Positions 42,937 to 51,570 of a stretch of 64,000 nucleotides of DNA are shown here, piece by piece (the first letter of the stretch is position 1; every line of letters starts with the position of its first letter). A program made the position numbers and the translations under genes. The stretch is from Claveliimonas intestinigallinarum. Lineage in GTDB: Bacteria > Bacillota > Clostridia > Lachnospirales > Lachnospiraceae. The notes below the pieces were generated by a model. That model was not told the DNA's origin. It did no database searches and saw only the letters and a list, made by a program, of their open reading frames with translations. The DNA is taken from the NCBI GenBank assembly GCA_019115145.1, contig DXED01000039.1, positions 1 through 64,000 on the forward strand. The letters are read 5' to 3'.

Positions 42937-43260
42937 ATGGTATTTAACACCGGAGCTGCCCTCCTTGACGCGATCGTCCTGGCGGTTGTCTCAAGAGAAA
43001 AAGAGGGGACGTACGGTTATAAGATCACCCAGGATGTAAGGAAGGCCATCGAGGTGTCGGAGTCCACCCTGTACCCCGTGCTGAGGAGACTGCAGAAGGA
43101 CGACTGCCTGGAAGTTTACGACAGGCAGTATGACGGGAGGAACCGACGATATTACAAGATTACGCCGAGAGGTGAAGCGCAGCTGAATTTGTATCGATCC
43201 GAGTGGAAGAGCTATTCGGAAAAGATCAGCGAAATATTTGAGGGAGGTGCTATCTTATGA
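42937..43260 (+). CDS. PadR-family transcriptional regulator
   Basis: 107 residues with the PadR winged helix: YGYKITQDVRK, ESTLYPVLRRLQKD and GRNRRYYKITPRGEAQL. The short C-terminal dimer helix indicates subfamily 2. Preceded by AAAAGGAG. It overlaps the next gene by four bases (ATGA), so it heads a DUF1700-DUF4097-PspC operon. The dyad at its own promoter suggests autoregulation. Confidence 0.93.
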   Translation: MVFNTGAALLDAIVLAVVSREKEGTYGYKITQDVRKAIEVSESTLYPVLRRLQKDDCLEVYDRQYDGRNRRYYKITPRGEAQLNLYRSEWKSYSEKISEIFEGGAIL

Positions 43261-44018
43261 ACCGTATACAGTTTATGCTTGAGCTGGCGGCGCTCCTGCA
43301 GGATATATCCGTGGAGGAGCGCACAGAGGCAATGAAATATTACAATGACTATTTTGACGAGGCGGGAGAGGAGAACGAGGCGGAGATCATCCGGGAGCTG
43401 GGAAGCCCCGCCAAGGTAGCGGCCGAGATCAAGGCGGGCCTGGGAGGAAAGGCCGGGGAGGAAGGAGAGTTCCGGGAGACCGGATACACAGATCCCCGAT
43501 TTGAGCGCAGGGAGTCCCCCGCAAGACCGGGCGGCCCGGGCCCGGACAGTCAGAGAGGCGGCACGGGGTACGGGACTGAAAATGGCGGCCCATCGGCGGG
43601 GTATAGCTCAAACGCCGGCAGTTATGGCCAGCCCCGCGGGAGCCGGACCTGGAAGATCATCCTGATCGTGCTGATTCTTCTTGTCTGCTCACCCGTCGTG
43701 GTTCCGGTAGGGTTCGCCCTCCTCTGTGTTGTGGCGGGGCTTGCCATCGCTGCGTTTGCCGTCTTTTTTGCCTTTGCTCTTGCGGCTGTCGTGGTGGCTG
43801 TCGTAGGGGTCGTCCTCTTCTTTGCGGGGATGATGGCCCTGGTGCCGGACCTGCCAACAGGGCTGGCTCTGATTGGAAGCGGCATGATTTTGGCGGTGAT
43901 CGGAGCGATTCTGACCGTGGCGGCCGTAAGGCTCTGCATCATCGTGCTGCCGGGACTGTTCCGGTTTTTTGTAGAACTCTGCAGACGTCCGTTTCACAGG
44001 AGAAAGGCGGTGGGTTAA
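43257..44018 (+). CDS. HAAS/DUF1700-domain membrane protein
   Basis: 253 residues. The N-terminal HAAS domain (FMLELAALLQDIS, EERTEAMKYYNDYFDEAG, IIRELGSPAKVAAEI) is typical of genes next to PadR regulators. A Gly/Pro/Arg-rich linker (about 75-125) is followed by a highly hydrophobic Val/Ala-rich region with four or so membrane helices. HAAS proteins are thought to work with their PadR partner in envelope-related signalling; the mechanism is not established. The next gene starts immediately. Confidence 0.87.
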   Translation: MNRIQFMLELAALLQDISVEERTEAMKYYNDYFDEAGEENEAEIIRELGSPAKVAAEIKAGLGGKAGEEGEFRETGYTDPRFERRESPARPGGPGPDSQRGGTGYGTENGGPSAGYSSNAGSYGQPRGSRTWKIILIVLILLVCSPVVVPVGFALLCVVAGLAIAAFAVFFAFALAAVVVAVVGVVLFFAGMMALVPDLPTGLALIGSGMILAVIGAILTVAAVRLCIIVLPGLFRFFVELCRRPFHRRKAVG

Positions 44019-44858
44019 ATGAAGAGGGGATGGAGAAATTTCTGGATCACCTGCGGCGTGGTAGCCGGTATCGGGTGCGTATGCCTGGTCAGCGGGAAAG
44101 TGATGGGAGCTACCCTGACTGTCATGGATAACTATATTCCGGACTGGATCGGCCCGGGAAGAGGGGAAGTGGATGTGTCCTACGATTACGGCGACACTCC
44201 CCTGGAGGCGGACACGGATGAGACTTACTATGATGTCCGCTCCCTGAAGCTGGACACAGAGGGACTCGATGTCCAGATCCTGAAGGGCACCGGCGACGGC
44301 ATCACCGTACAGACGGAGGACGTCTACTCTGCCCTGAAATTTCAGGTGGCAGAGGAGGACGGAGAGCTGACGGTGGAGACCACGGCCCGCCGCTTCCCCT
44401 GGCGGATGAACAAGGGAAATTACGGCAATGTGTGGATCTATGTTCCGGAGGAGCTGCAGCTTGAGACAGCGGATCTTCAGCTGGGCATAGGTGAGCTCTA
44501 TGTGGAAAATATAGACGCCGGAGAGCTGAAGCTGGAGGTGGGCGCCGGCTCCGCCGCCCTGGACTGGTTCACAGCGGATGAGCTGGACATAGAGGTGGGC
44601 GTGGGCACTGTTGAAGTGTCCGGCGATACCAGACAGAAGGCGGATCTGGAGTGTGGCGTTGGCAGCCTTGTCTACACGGCGGCGGGAAAAGAGACAGATT
44701 TCAACTACAGGCTGGAGTGCGGTGTTGGAGAGCTGAATATTGGAGAGAGCAGCTACTCCGGACTTGGCGTAGAGAGGACAATCGACAACAGGGCCCAGAG
44801 GACAATGGATATTTCCTGCGATGTGGGAAGCACAGAAATTTATTTTGAAGAATCGTAG
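44019..44858 (+). CDS. DUF4097-type beta-repeat envelope protein
   Basis: 279 residues. One N-terminal membrane helix (about 9-30), then an extracytoplasmic domain of repeated short beta strands (for example LKLEVGAGSAALDWF, LDIEVGVGTVEVSG and LECGVGELNIGES). This is the DUF4097/DUF4098 right-handed repeat seen in LiaG-like proteins and putative adhesins. Its place after PadR and DUF1700 and before PspC is a recurrent Firmicutes arrangement. Biochemical role unknown. Confidence 0.85.
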   Translation: MKRGWRNFWITCGVVAGIGCVCLVSGKVMGATLTVMDNYIPDWIGPGRGEVDVSYDYGDTPLEADTDETYYDVRSLKLDTEGLDVQILKGTGDGITVQTEDVYSALKFQVAEEDGELTVETTARRFPWRMNKGNYGNVWIYVPEELQLETADLQLGIGELYVENIDAGELKLEVGAGSAALDWFTADELDIEVGVGTVEVSGDTRQKADLECGVGSLVYTAAGKETDFNYRLECGVGELNIGESSYSGLGVERTIDNRAQRTMDISCDVGSTEIYFEES

Positions 44859-44874
44859 AAAGGAAGGATTGATT

Positions 44875-45069
44875 ATGGATACAAAGAGACTTTACCGTTC
44901 CAGAAGAGAGCGCATGATCTGCGGTGTGTGCGGAGGCGTGGCCGAGTATTTCGGTATCGACCCGACCCTTATAAGGCTGGCCTTTGTCCTGTTTGTTTTT
45001 GCGGGAGGAAGCGGGTTCCTGGCCTATCTGATCGCGGCCATCATCATACCGGATGATCCCCGTCAGTAA
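44875..45069 (+). CDS. PspC-domain membrane protein
   Basis: 64 residues from ATG 44875 (AAGGAAGG upstream). Entire protein is a PspC domain: KRLYRSRRERMICGVCGGVAEYFGIDPTLIRL (given here in spaced form: KRLYRSRRERMIC, GVCGGVAEYFGID, PTLIRL) followed by one membrane helix. PspC proteins are membrane stress sensors or partners. Last gene of the PadR module. Confidence 0.92.
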   Translation: MDTKRLYRSRRERMICGVCGGVAEYFGIDPTLIRLAFVLFVFAGGSGFLAYLIAAIIIPDDPRQ

Positions 45070-45075
45070 AAGAAC

Positions 45076-45104
45076 TGTATAAAACAGCCCATCCTGTCAA
45101 TACT
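45076..45104 (+). promoter_or_regulatory. Possible sigma-G promoter for the spore protein gene
   Basis: TGTATA at 45076-45081 and CAATACT at 45098-45104 resemble the sigma-G elements, with a 16-base spacer (usual 17-18). The match is loose and rests partly on the gene's identity. Confidence 0.3.
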
Positions 45105-45139
45105 TCCAGATAGCAATCTATTTGGAAAGGGGCAGGCAT

Positions 45140-45334
45140 ATGGGAAAGAAAAAAGAAAAGCCGGTGGATCTGAACACACTTACAGAGGAGGAAAAGCTGA
45201 AGTACGAGATCGCGGAGGAGCTGGGGCTGCTTGACAAAGTCATGGAAACAGGGTGGAAGTCTCTGTCGTCCAAGGAGACGGGCCGCATCGGCGGCCTGAT
45301 CACCAAGAAAAGACGGCAGAAAACCCAAAAGTGA
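45140..45334 (+). CDS. Alpha/beta-type small acid-soluble spore protein
   Basis: 64 residues from ATG 45140. Both family blocks are present: KLKYEIAEELGLLDKV and GWKSLSSKETGRIGGLI, with a basic C-terminus. These proteins coat spore DNA and protect it from damage; the Lys-Tyr-Glu-Ile and Glu-Thr-Gly-Arg cores are where DNA binding and germination-protease cleavage occur. This is the best single sign that the organism sporulates. Confidence 0.92.
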   Translation: MGKKKEKPVDLNTLTEEEKLKYEIAEELGLLDKVMETGWKSLSSKETGRIGGLITKKRRQKTQK

Positions 45335-45381
45335 CAAAACTGTTAAAAATATTACGAAGTGTGAAGATTTAGTGTCAAAGG

Positions 45382-45410
45382 TTGAAAAGGACAGGTCATT
45401 TTGTTATAAT
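45382..45410 (+). promoter_or_regulatory. Promoter for the WecG/TagA-like gene
   Basis: TTGAAA at 45382-45387, 17 bases, TATAAT at 45405-45410. Confidence 0.8.
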
Positions 45411-45442
45411 CGACAGCCAGAGGGAATTGCGGGTGATTATCA

Positions 45443-46138
45443 ATGAACGGAAAGATCCATGTGCTGAATATTGACATAGATGACTGTACCGCCAAGGAGG
45501 CCATGAAGCAGACTGTGGCATATATGGGGACTGAAGCGATCAATGTGATCGAGATGGTCACGGTGGATACCTTGATGTATGCCTCCGGCGATCCTTCCCT
45601 GCGTGAAAATATAGAGAAGATCGATCTCGTGATCCCAGGTGAGAAGGAGATCCTGGAGGGTGTGGATGTGCGCGAGAAGAGACAGCTCCAGGAGATCGAG
45701 CAGAGGACTTATCTGAAAATGTTCCTTCGCTTTCTTCACAAGAACCATTCCAGAGTCTTCCTCCTGGTGGAGACAGAGGAGGAGGCGGAGGGATTTTACC
45801 GCTTTCTCGAGGAAGACTACAGCGGGATCCAGATTGCCGGTATGGCGAAGGTGTCGCCCGCAGATGAGGCCGATGACCTGGTGGTCAATGCGGTCAACGG
45901 GGCTGAGATCGACTGTGTTATCGCTTCTCTGTCTTCTCCGGGCCAGGAGGAGTTCATTGCCCGGAACAGGCTGCTGCTGAACGCGCGGGTCTGGCTTGGA
46001 GTGGGGAAGAGCGAAAACCCTATCTACAGAAGCCGGGGCAGGCTGGAGCGGATCGTCCAGTTTATCAACCACAGGCTTTTCCGCCACGAGGTGGAAAAAA
46101 ACAGGAAAAAAGAGCTGGAGACAGCCTCGGAGCACTGA
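45443..46138 (+). CDS. WecG/TagA/CpsF-family glycosyltransferase-like protein
   Basis: 231 residues. It resembles the WecG/TagA/CpsF family (GT26): KIHVLNIDIDDCTAKEAM at the N-terminus, FLLVETEEEAEGFYRFLEE and the family's SPGQEEFIARNRLLLNARVWLGVG, equivalent to the usual PKQE-x-F block. The front active-site segment reads EMVTVDTLMYA where family members usually have a Thr/Asn-rich N-A/P-E pattern, so catalytic competence is uncertain. No teichoic acid or polysaccharide genes are nearby. Confidence 0.75.
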   Translation: MNGKIHVLNIDIDDCTAKEAMKQTVAYMGTEAINVIEMVTVDTLMYASGDPSLRENIEKIDLVIPGEKEILEGVDVREKRQLQEIEQRTYLKMFLRFLHKNHSRVFLLVETEEEAEGFYRFLEEDYSGIQIAGMAKVSPADEADDLVVNAVNGAEIDCVIASLSSPGQEEFIARNRLLLNARVWLGVGKSENPIYRSRGRLERIVQFINHRLFRHEVEKNRKKELETASEH

Positions 46139-46203
46139 CATTTTCAAGGCAATTTGTATAGCCCCTTGGGGTGGAAAATTAAAGAAAATAGAGGAAGAAA
46201 ATT

Positions 46204-46247
46204 GAGGAAATTAACAAAAATGTGTGATTTCCTCTTTCTTTTTTTGT
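46204..46247 (+). terminator. Terminator after the WecG/TagA-like gene
   Basis: GAGGAAAT (46204-46211) pairs with ATTTCCTC (46227-46234), then TTTCTTTTTTTG. Confidence 0.88.
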
Positions 46248-46348
46248 GAATTTATATTAGTATAAAAAAGAGTAATATGCAAAAAGCGGTAAATGTGCGC
46301 AAATACATTGTGGAAAATGCATATTGAAATGAGTGGAGGAGATGGAAT

Positions 46349-47437
46349 ATGATATCTAATCAAATACTACAAAATACCATCGATGGCTTAAAAGCGATCA
46401 CGCGGATTGATCTGTGTGTCATGGATACAGACGGGAAATCTCTAGCAAGCACATTTGCCGAACAGGAGAATTACGAGGCATCTGTACTTTCTTTTGTGGA
46501 GTCGCCGGCGGACAGCCAGGTGATCCAGGGCTATCAGTTTTTTAAGATTTTTGACGAGCATCAGCTTGAGTACATCCTTCTCGCCAACGGCGGGAGCGAT
46601 GATGTCTACATGGTCGGGAAGGTGGCGGCGTTTCAGATCCAGACGCTTCTGACTGCCTACAAGGAGCGCTTCGACAAAGACAATTTTATCAAAAATCTCC
46701 TTCTCGACAATCTGCTGCTGGTAGATATTTATAACCGTGCAAAAAAATTACATATTGACACAGAAGTCAGACGTGTTATCTTTATAGTGGAGACTGCCCG
46801 GGAGAAGGACAGCAGCATGCTGGACCATGTGCGCAGCCTTCTCGGCAACAAGACAAAGGATTTTGTCACTGCGGTCGACGAGAAAGATATTATAATCGTA
46901 AAGGAACTGGCACCTTCAGACGGTCACGCGGAACTGGAGAAGACGGCTGAGACTATACTGGAACTCCTGAAAGGGGAGGATGATGACGATATCCGCATTG
47001 CTTACGGAACTGTGATCAATGACATCAAGGAAGTGTCGAAGTCCTACAAGGAGGCAAAGCTTGCCCTGGATGTGGGGAAGATCTTTTTTGATGACCGGAA
47101 GGTCATTGCCTACAGTACACTGGGGATCGGGCGTCTGATCTATCAGCTTCCCATTCCGCTCTGCAAGATGTTTATCCGTGAGATTTTTGAGGGGAAATCG
47201 CCGGATGAGTTCGATGAGGAGACACTGACGACGATCAACAAGTTCTTTGAGAACAGTCTGAACGTGTCCGAGACATCGCGGCAGCTCTATATCCATCGCA
47301 ACACGCTTGTCTACAGGCTGGATAAGCTGCAGAAGAGCACGGGGCTTGACCTCCGTGTGTTTGAGGATGCCATCACGTTCAAGATCGCGCTGATGGTAGT
47401 GAAGTACATGAAATACATGGAATCACTGGAGTATTGA
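46349..47437 (+). CDS. CdaR/PucR-type helix-turn-helix regulator
   Basis: 362 residues, GGAGGAG upstream. The N-terminal 130 residues are a sensory region (CVMDTDGKSLASTF) of sugar-diacid-regulator type. The middle is a GGDEF-like CdaR fold and the C-terminus is HTH_30 (NVSETSRQLYIHRNTLVYRLDKL). The ftsE start is 16 bases downstream, so this regulator may be co-transcribed with the division genes. The ligand is unknown. Confidence 0.87.
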   Translation: MISNQILQNTIDGLKAITRIDLCVMDTDGKSLASTFAEQENYEASVLSFVESPADSQVIQGYQFFKIFDEHQLEYILLANGGSDDVYMVGKVAAFQIQTLLTAYKERFDKDNFIKNLLLDNLLLVDIYNRAKKLHIDTEVRRVIFIVETAREKDSSMLDHVRSLLGNKTKDFVTAVDEKDIIIVKELAPSDGHAELEKTAETILELLKGEDDDDIRIAYGTVINDIKEVSKSYKEAKLALDVGKIFFDDRKVIAYSTLGIGRLIYQLPIPLCKMFIREIFEGKSPDEFDEETLTTINKFFENSLNVSETSRQLYIHRNTLVYRLDKLQKSTGLDLRVFEDAITFKIALMVVKYMKYMESLEY

Positions 47438-47453
47438 TAATTAGGAGGAAAAT

Positions 47454-48140
47454 ATGATTGAACTGAACGAAGTAACGAAGGAATACTCGAAGGGAGTCGC
47501 GGCGCTAAACGGTGTGACTCTGAAGATCGAGCAGGGTGAGTTTGTCTTCATCGTCGGAGACAGCGGATCGGGTAAATCCACGCTGATCCGTCTGATCATG
47601 AAGGAACTGGAACCGACTTCCGGTACGATCGTCGTGAATGGACAGAATCTGGAGAGGCTGAAACACAGACAGATCCCTATGTATCGCAGGGGTCTGGGTG
47701 TCGTGTTCCAGGATTTCCGTCTTCTGAAGGACAGAAATATATATGAGAATATTGCCTTTGCCCAGCGTGTCGTGGAGACATCGCCCAGGATCATCAAGAA
47801 GAAAGTGCCTGCGGCTCTTTCGCTGGTTGGTCTTGCCCAGAAATATAAGTCTTATCCAAAGGAGCTGTCCGGAGGTGAGCAGCAGAGGGTTGCCATCGCG
47901 CGGGCTATCGTAAATGAGCCTGCCATCCTTCTGGCCGATGAGCCGACAGGTAACCTGGATCCGACTAACTCCTGGGAGATCATGAAGCTCCTGGAGGAGG
48001 CCAATGAGAGGGGGACGACTGTCCTGGTCGTGACACACAACCAGGAGATCGTGAACGAGATGAGAAAACGAGTAGTGACAATGAAAAAGGGAGTCATTGT
48101 CAGCGACGAGCAAAAAGGTGGGTATAATAATGAAGATTAG
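47454..48140 (+). CDS. ftsE: Cell division ATP-binding protein FtsE
   Basis: 228 residues. ABC ATPase: Walker A GDSGSGKST, signature LSGGEQQRVAIARA, Walker B ILLADEPTG, H-loop TTVLVVTHN. AGGAGG directly upstream. With FtsX it forms a membrane complex that transmits division signals to extracellular peptidoglycan hydrolases. ftsX overlaps by 11 bases. Confidence 0.95.
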   Translation: MIELNEVTKEYSKGVAALNGVTLKIEQGEFVFIVGDSGSGKSTLIRLIMKELEPTSGTIVVNGQNLERLKHRQIPMYRRGLGVVFQDFRLLKDRNIYENIAFAQRVVETSPRIIKKKVPAALSLVGLAQKYKSYPKELSGGEQQRVAIARAIVNEPAILLADEPTGNLDPTNSWEIMKLLEEANERGTTVLVVTHNQEIVNEMRKRVVTMKKGVIVSDEQKGGYNNED

Positions 48141-49038
48141 TACAGTCGGATATTCGACAAAACAGGGGTTTAAGAACATTGCCCGTAACAAGCTGTTTTC
48201 CATTGCGTCCATTGCGACGATGGCGGCGTGTATTTTTGTGTTCGGTCTGTTCTTTGCAATTGTCATGAACTTTAACTATATTGTGCAGAAGGCCGAGGAG
48301 GGAGTTGCCATCACCGTCTTCTTTGACGAGGGGCTGGATCAGTCCCGGATCGATGAGATCGGCGATGAGCTGAGATCCTGCGACGGCGTGCTGGATGTGG
48401 AGTATGTATCGGCGGACGACGCGTGGGAGTCTTTCCAGAGTGAGTATTTCGGAGAGGACTCCAGTCTGGCGGAGGGCTTTAAGGATGACAACCCTCTTGC
48501 CAACTCAGACAACTACGCAGTCTATATGGAGGACGTGTCCAAGCAGGAGAGCGTGGTAAGCTTCGCAGAGAGCTTGGATGGCGTCAGAAGGGTCAACAAG
48601 TCGGACGTTGTGGCGGATACGCTCAGCAGCGTCAACAGACTGATCACCTACGTGTCCATCGCGATCATCGCCATCCTGCTGGCTGTGTCCATCTTCCTGA
48701 TCAGCAACACGGTCACCATGGGTATCACAGTCCGGCGCGAGGAGATCGCCATCATGAAATATATAGGAGCCAAGGATGGGTTTGTCCGGGCGCCCTTCGT
48801 CATAGAGGGTGTGGTCATCGGACTGATCGGAGCGATCATACCGCTCGCCCTGTTATATTTTATGTATGGGAAGGCGGTTTCATACATCCTTCAGAGATTT
48901 AATCTTTTAAATAATATTCTGGATTTCCTTCCGGTGACAGCAGTCTATAAGGTTCTGCTTCCGGTAGGTCTTGCCCTCGGTGTGGGCATCGGATTTGTGG
49001 GAAGCTTCTTCACGATCCGCAAACATCTGAAAGTGTAG
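48130..49038 (+). CDS. ftsX: Cell division protein FtsX
   Basis: 302 residues from ATG 48130 (MKISTVGYSTKQGFKN). One N-terminal membrane helix, an extracellular domain of about 130 residues (AITVFFDEGLDQ through VVADTLSS), then three more helices in a permease fold (RREEIAIMKYIGAKDGFVRAPF). The extracellular loop of FtsX is the docking site for PcsB/CwlO-type hydrolases, one of which is encoded next. Confidence 0.95.
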   Translation: MKISTVGYSTKQGFKNIARNKLFSIASIATMAACIFVFGLFFAIVMNFNYIVQKAEEGVAITVFFDEGLDQSRIDEIGDELRSCDGVLDVEYVSADDAWESFQSEYFGEDSSLAEGFKDDNPLANSDNYAVYMEDVSKQESVVSFAESLDGVRRVNKSDVVADTLSSVNRLITYVSIAIIAILLAVSIFLISNTVTMGITVRREEIAIMKYIGAKDGFVRAPFVIEGVVIGLIGAIIPLALLYFMYGKAVSYILQRFNLLNNILDFLPVTAVYKVLLPVGLALGVGIGFVGSFFTIRKHLKV

Positions 49039-49041
49039 CAA

Positions 49042-49061
49042 ACAGGCGCGGAGACGCCTGT
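49042..49061 (+). other. Hairpin between ftsX and the M23 hydrolase gene
   Basis: ACAGGCG (49042-49048) pairs with CGCCTGT (49055-49061) across CGGAGA. It has no T-run, so it could tune rather than end transcription. Confidence 0.55.
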
Positions 49062-49134
49062 CTGTGATAGATTACGGAACCAGAAAACAGACACAGGGGA
49101 AACAAAGGGGTACAAAGTAAGGGAGAAAAAAGCT

Positions 49135-50280
49135 ATGGTTAGGAAAAGGTTAGTCAGTGTTTTATTGGCGGGAGCGCTTGTGGCAGGAATGGGGCTGCAG
49201 GTGAATGTGACAGTGAAGGCGGATGATCTGCAGGACGCAAAGAACAAGGCCAGCGAGCAGCAAAGCCAGATCGACGCTGCACAGGCGGAGAAGAAGGAGC
49301 TTGTGGCTCAGCTTGACGGCATTGTGGCGGATATGGAGCAGACCCAGGCCGACATTGAGGCAAAGCAGGAGGAGATCGCCAAAAAGGCAGATGAACTTGA
49401 CGCCGCTAAAATTGATGAGAATAATCAGTATGAAAGCATGAAGCTCCGCATACAGTATATGTATGAGAACGGGAACGGACAGTTCCTGGAGACACTGCTG
49501 GAGTCCAAGAGTATTGCCGAGTTCCTCAGCAATGCGGAGTACATTACGCAGATCTCCGAGTACGACAGAAACATGCTGGTGGAGTTCCAAAATGTTGTGG
49601 ATAAGGTGGAAAAGCAGCAGGAGGAGCTGGAGCAGGAGAACGCAGAGCTGGAGGAGATGCAGAACAGTCTCCAGAGTCAGCAGACAGAGCTTCAGTCTCT
49701 CGTGGACAGCAAGAGCAGCGAGATTGCCAGTCTTCAGTCCGAGCTGAGCGCTACAAACGCCAAGATCTCCGAGCTGCAGGCGGCTGCGGAAGAGCAGGCG
49801 AGACTGCAGAGGGAAGCTCAGAATTCAAATAATAATAATAACAATAGTAATGATAACGATTATACACCAGGGCCATCCTATACGCCTTCCGGCGGAACAG
49901 GGAGACTGCAGAACCCCTGCCCGGCGGCCTGCATCAGCAGTGAGTTCGGCGGACGTCAGTCTCCGGGAGGCATCGGAAGTACAAACCACAAAGGACGCGA
50001 CTATGCTGCGGCATCCGGCACACCGATCTATGCTGCGGCATCCGGTACAGTTACAACCGTATCCTACAGTGGCGCCAGGGGAAATTATGTGATTATCAAC
50101 CATGGAGATATTTCCACCCTCTATCAGCATTGCAGCGCTATTTTTGTGAGTGTAGGACAGTCGGTAGGGGCAGGTGCTAATATTGCGGCAGTCGGTTCTA
50201 CGGGTAATTCCACCGGACCTCATCTCCACTTTGAAGTGTGGGTGGGCGGTACACCGGTAGACCCAAGATTATATCTGTAG
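49135..50280 (+). CDS. PcsB/CwlO-like coiled-coil M23 peptidoglycan hydrolase
   Basis: 381 residues. Signal peptide (about 1-30) ending near VKADD, then a long coiled coil (about 30-230) rich in Gln, Glu and Lys, an Asn/Asp linker, and a LytM/M23 domain. The zinc ligands are in NHKGRDYAA and GPHLHFEVW. The layout is that of PcsB and EnvC-type proteins, in which the coiled coil is released by FtsEX. It cleaves septal peptidoglycan cross-links or activates amidases. Position directly after ftsEX supports the pairing. Confidence 0.93.
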   Translation: MVRKRLVSVLLAGALVAGMGLQVNVTVKADDLQDAKNKASEQQSQIDAAQAEKKELVAQLDGIVADMEQTQADIEAKQEEIAKKADELDAAKIDENNQYESMKLRIQYMYENGNGQFLETLLESKSIAEFLSNAEYITQISEYDRNMLVEFQNVVDKVEKQQEELEQENAELEEMQNSLQSQQTELQSLVDSKSSEIASLQSELSATNAKISELQAAAEEQARLQREAQNSNNNNNNSNDNDYTPGPSYTPSGGTGRLQNPCPAACISSEFGGRQSPGGIGSTNHKGRDYAAASGTPIYAAASGTVTTVSYSGARGNYVIINHGDISTLYQHCSAIFVSVGQSVGAGANIAAVGSTGNSTGPHLHFEVWVGGTPVDPRLYL

Positions 50281-50291
50281 AAGACGAATAG

Positions 50292-51455
50292 ATGGAGAAC
50301 AGGACTTCATATATGAAAAATCATAGTTTTTTAAAGGGGGCGCTTGCTGGCGCCCTCGTTGTGTTATTGGCAGGGGGAGTTGTCTCCTGCGGGATTTTGA
50401 AAAGTGAAGAGGGACGGAAGATGGATCTTCTGAACAGCCTCATCGACCAGTACTATATCGGCGATGTGGATGAGGCGGAGCTGTCTGAGGGAGTCTACAA
50501 GGGCTATATCGAGGGGTTGGGAGATCCCTACTCAGTCTACTACGACGAGGAGGAGACAGAGCAGATGAACGAGAGTTTGTCCGGCGAGTTCGGGGGCGTG
50601 GGCGCCCTCATGAGCCAGGACAGGGACTCTGGCGTCATCACGGTGCTCCAGGTGTATGACGGCTCCCCGGCACAGGAGGCCGGCATGCGGGACGGCGATA
50701 CCCTCTACAAGGTAGAGGGGGAAGAGGTGATCGGGGAGGACCTGTCCGATGTGGTGAGCAAGGTGAAGGGAGAGAAGGGCACCCAGGTGACCCTCACAGT
50801 CCTCCGGGCGGACACAGGCGAGGAGGAAGAGCTGACCATCACAAGGGATACCATCCAGGCCCAGACGGTCTCCCACGAGATGAAGGAGGACAATGTGGGC
50901 TACATCCGCATCGCGGAGTTTGACGCCGTGACCTATGACCAGTACAAGGAGGCGCTGGAGGATCTGGAGAGCCAGGGCATGGAGAAGCTGATCGTGGATC
51001 TCAGGAGCAATCCTGGCGGCAACCTGGATACTGTCTGCGATATCCTGGATCTGATGCTGCCGGAGGGACTGATCGTCTACACCGAGGATAAGAATGGGGA
51101 GCGGGAGGAGTACACATCTGACGAGGAACATCAGTTTGACAAACCACTAGTGGTCATGATGAACGGCTACAGCGCCAGCGCCTCGGAGATATTTGCAGGC
51201 GCTATCCAGGACTACGGCCTGGGGCAGATCGTGGGGACCCAGTCCTACGGGAAGGGCGTTGTGCAGAGCATCTTTGACCTGCAGGACGGCACAAGCGTGA
51301 AGCTGACCATTGCAGAGTACTTCACCCCCAACGGCCGCAGCATCGACGGTGAGGGCATTACCCCGGACGTGGAAGTGGAATACCAGTATGATGAAAATGA
51401 TCCGGAGGCTGACAATCAGCTTGACAGGGCCATGGAGGTCCTAGCGCAGCAGTGA
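50292..51455 (+). CDS. CtpA-type S41 carboxy-terminal processing protease
   Basis: 387 residues. An N-terminal membrane anchor or lipoprotein-like signal (about 15-33, ending VVSCG) is followed by a PDZ domain (GSPAQEAGMRDGDTLYKVEGEEV) and the S41 core. The catalytic Ser is in NGYSASASEIFAGA and the Lys in QSYGKGVVQ. CtpA proteases act outside the cell and often regulate division hydrolases. The start could also be ATG 50313; neither has a strong ribosome binding site. It follows the hydrolase by 11 bases. Confidence 0.92.
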   Translation: MENRTSYMKNHSFLKGALAGALVVLLAGGVVSCGILKSEEGRKMDLLNSLIDQYYIGDVDEAELSEGVYKGYIEGLGDPYSVYYDEEETEQMNESLSGEFGGVGALMSQDRDSGVITVLQVYDGSPAQEAGMRDGDTLYKVEGEEVIGEDLSDVVSKVKGEKGTQVTLTVLRADTGEEEELTITRDTIQAQTVSHEMKEDNVGYIRIAEFDAVTYDQYKEALEDLESQGMEKLIVDLRSNPGGNLDTVCDILDLMLPEGLIVYTEDKNGEREEYTSDEEHQFDKPLVVMMNGYSASASEIFAGAIQDYGLGQIVGTQSYGKGVVQSIFDLQDGTSVKLTIAEYFTPNGRSIDGEGITPDVEVEYQYDENDPEADNQLDRAMEVLAQQ

Positions 51456-51477
51456 GCGGCAGTCCCTGCGAAAGAGG

Positions 51478-51508
51478 TGGAACGGGAAATTTCCCGTTCC
51501 ATTTCTTA
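51478..51508 (+). terminator. Perfect 24-bp palindrome terminator
   Basis: TGGAACGGGAAA at 51478-51489 is followed directly by its exact reverse complement at 51490-51501, then TTTCTTAT. A loop of at least four bases must open in the AAATTT centre. Confidence 0.8.
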
Positions 51509-51570
51509 TAGTGGTATGATAAAATGTTGCCAGGATAGATGTAAAAGAGATTTAGAAAGGAATACAGGCT

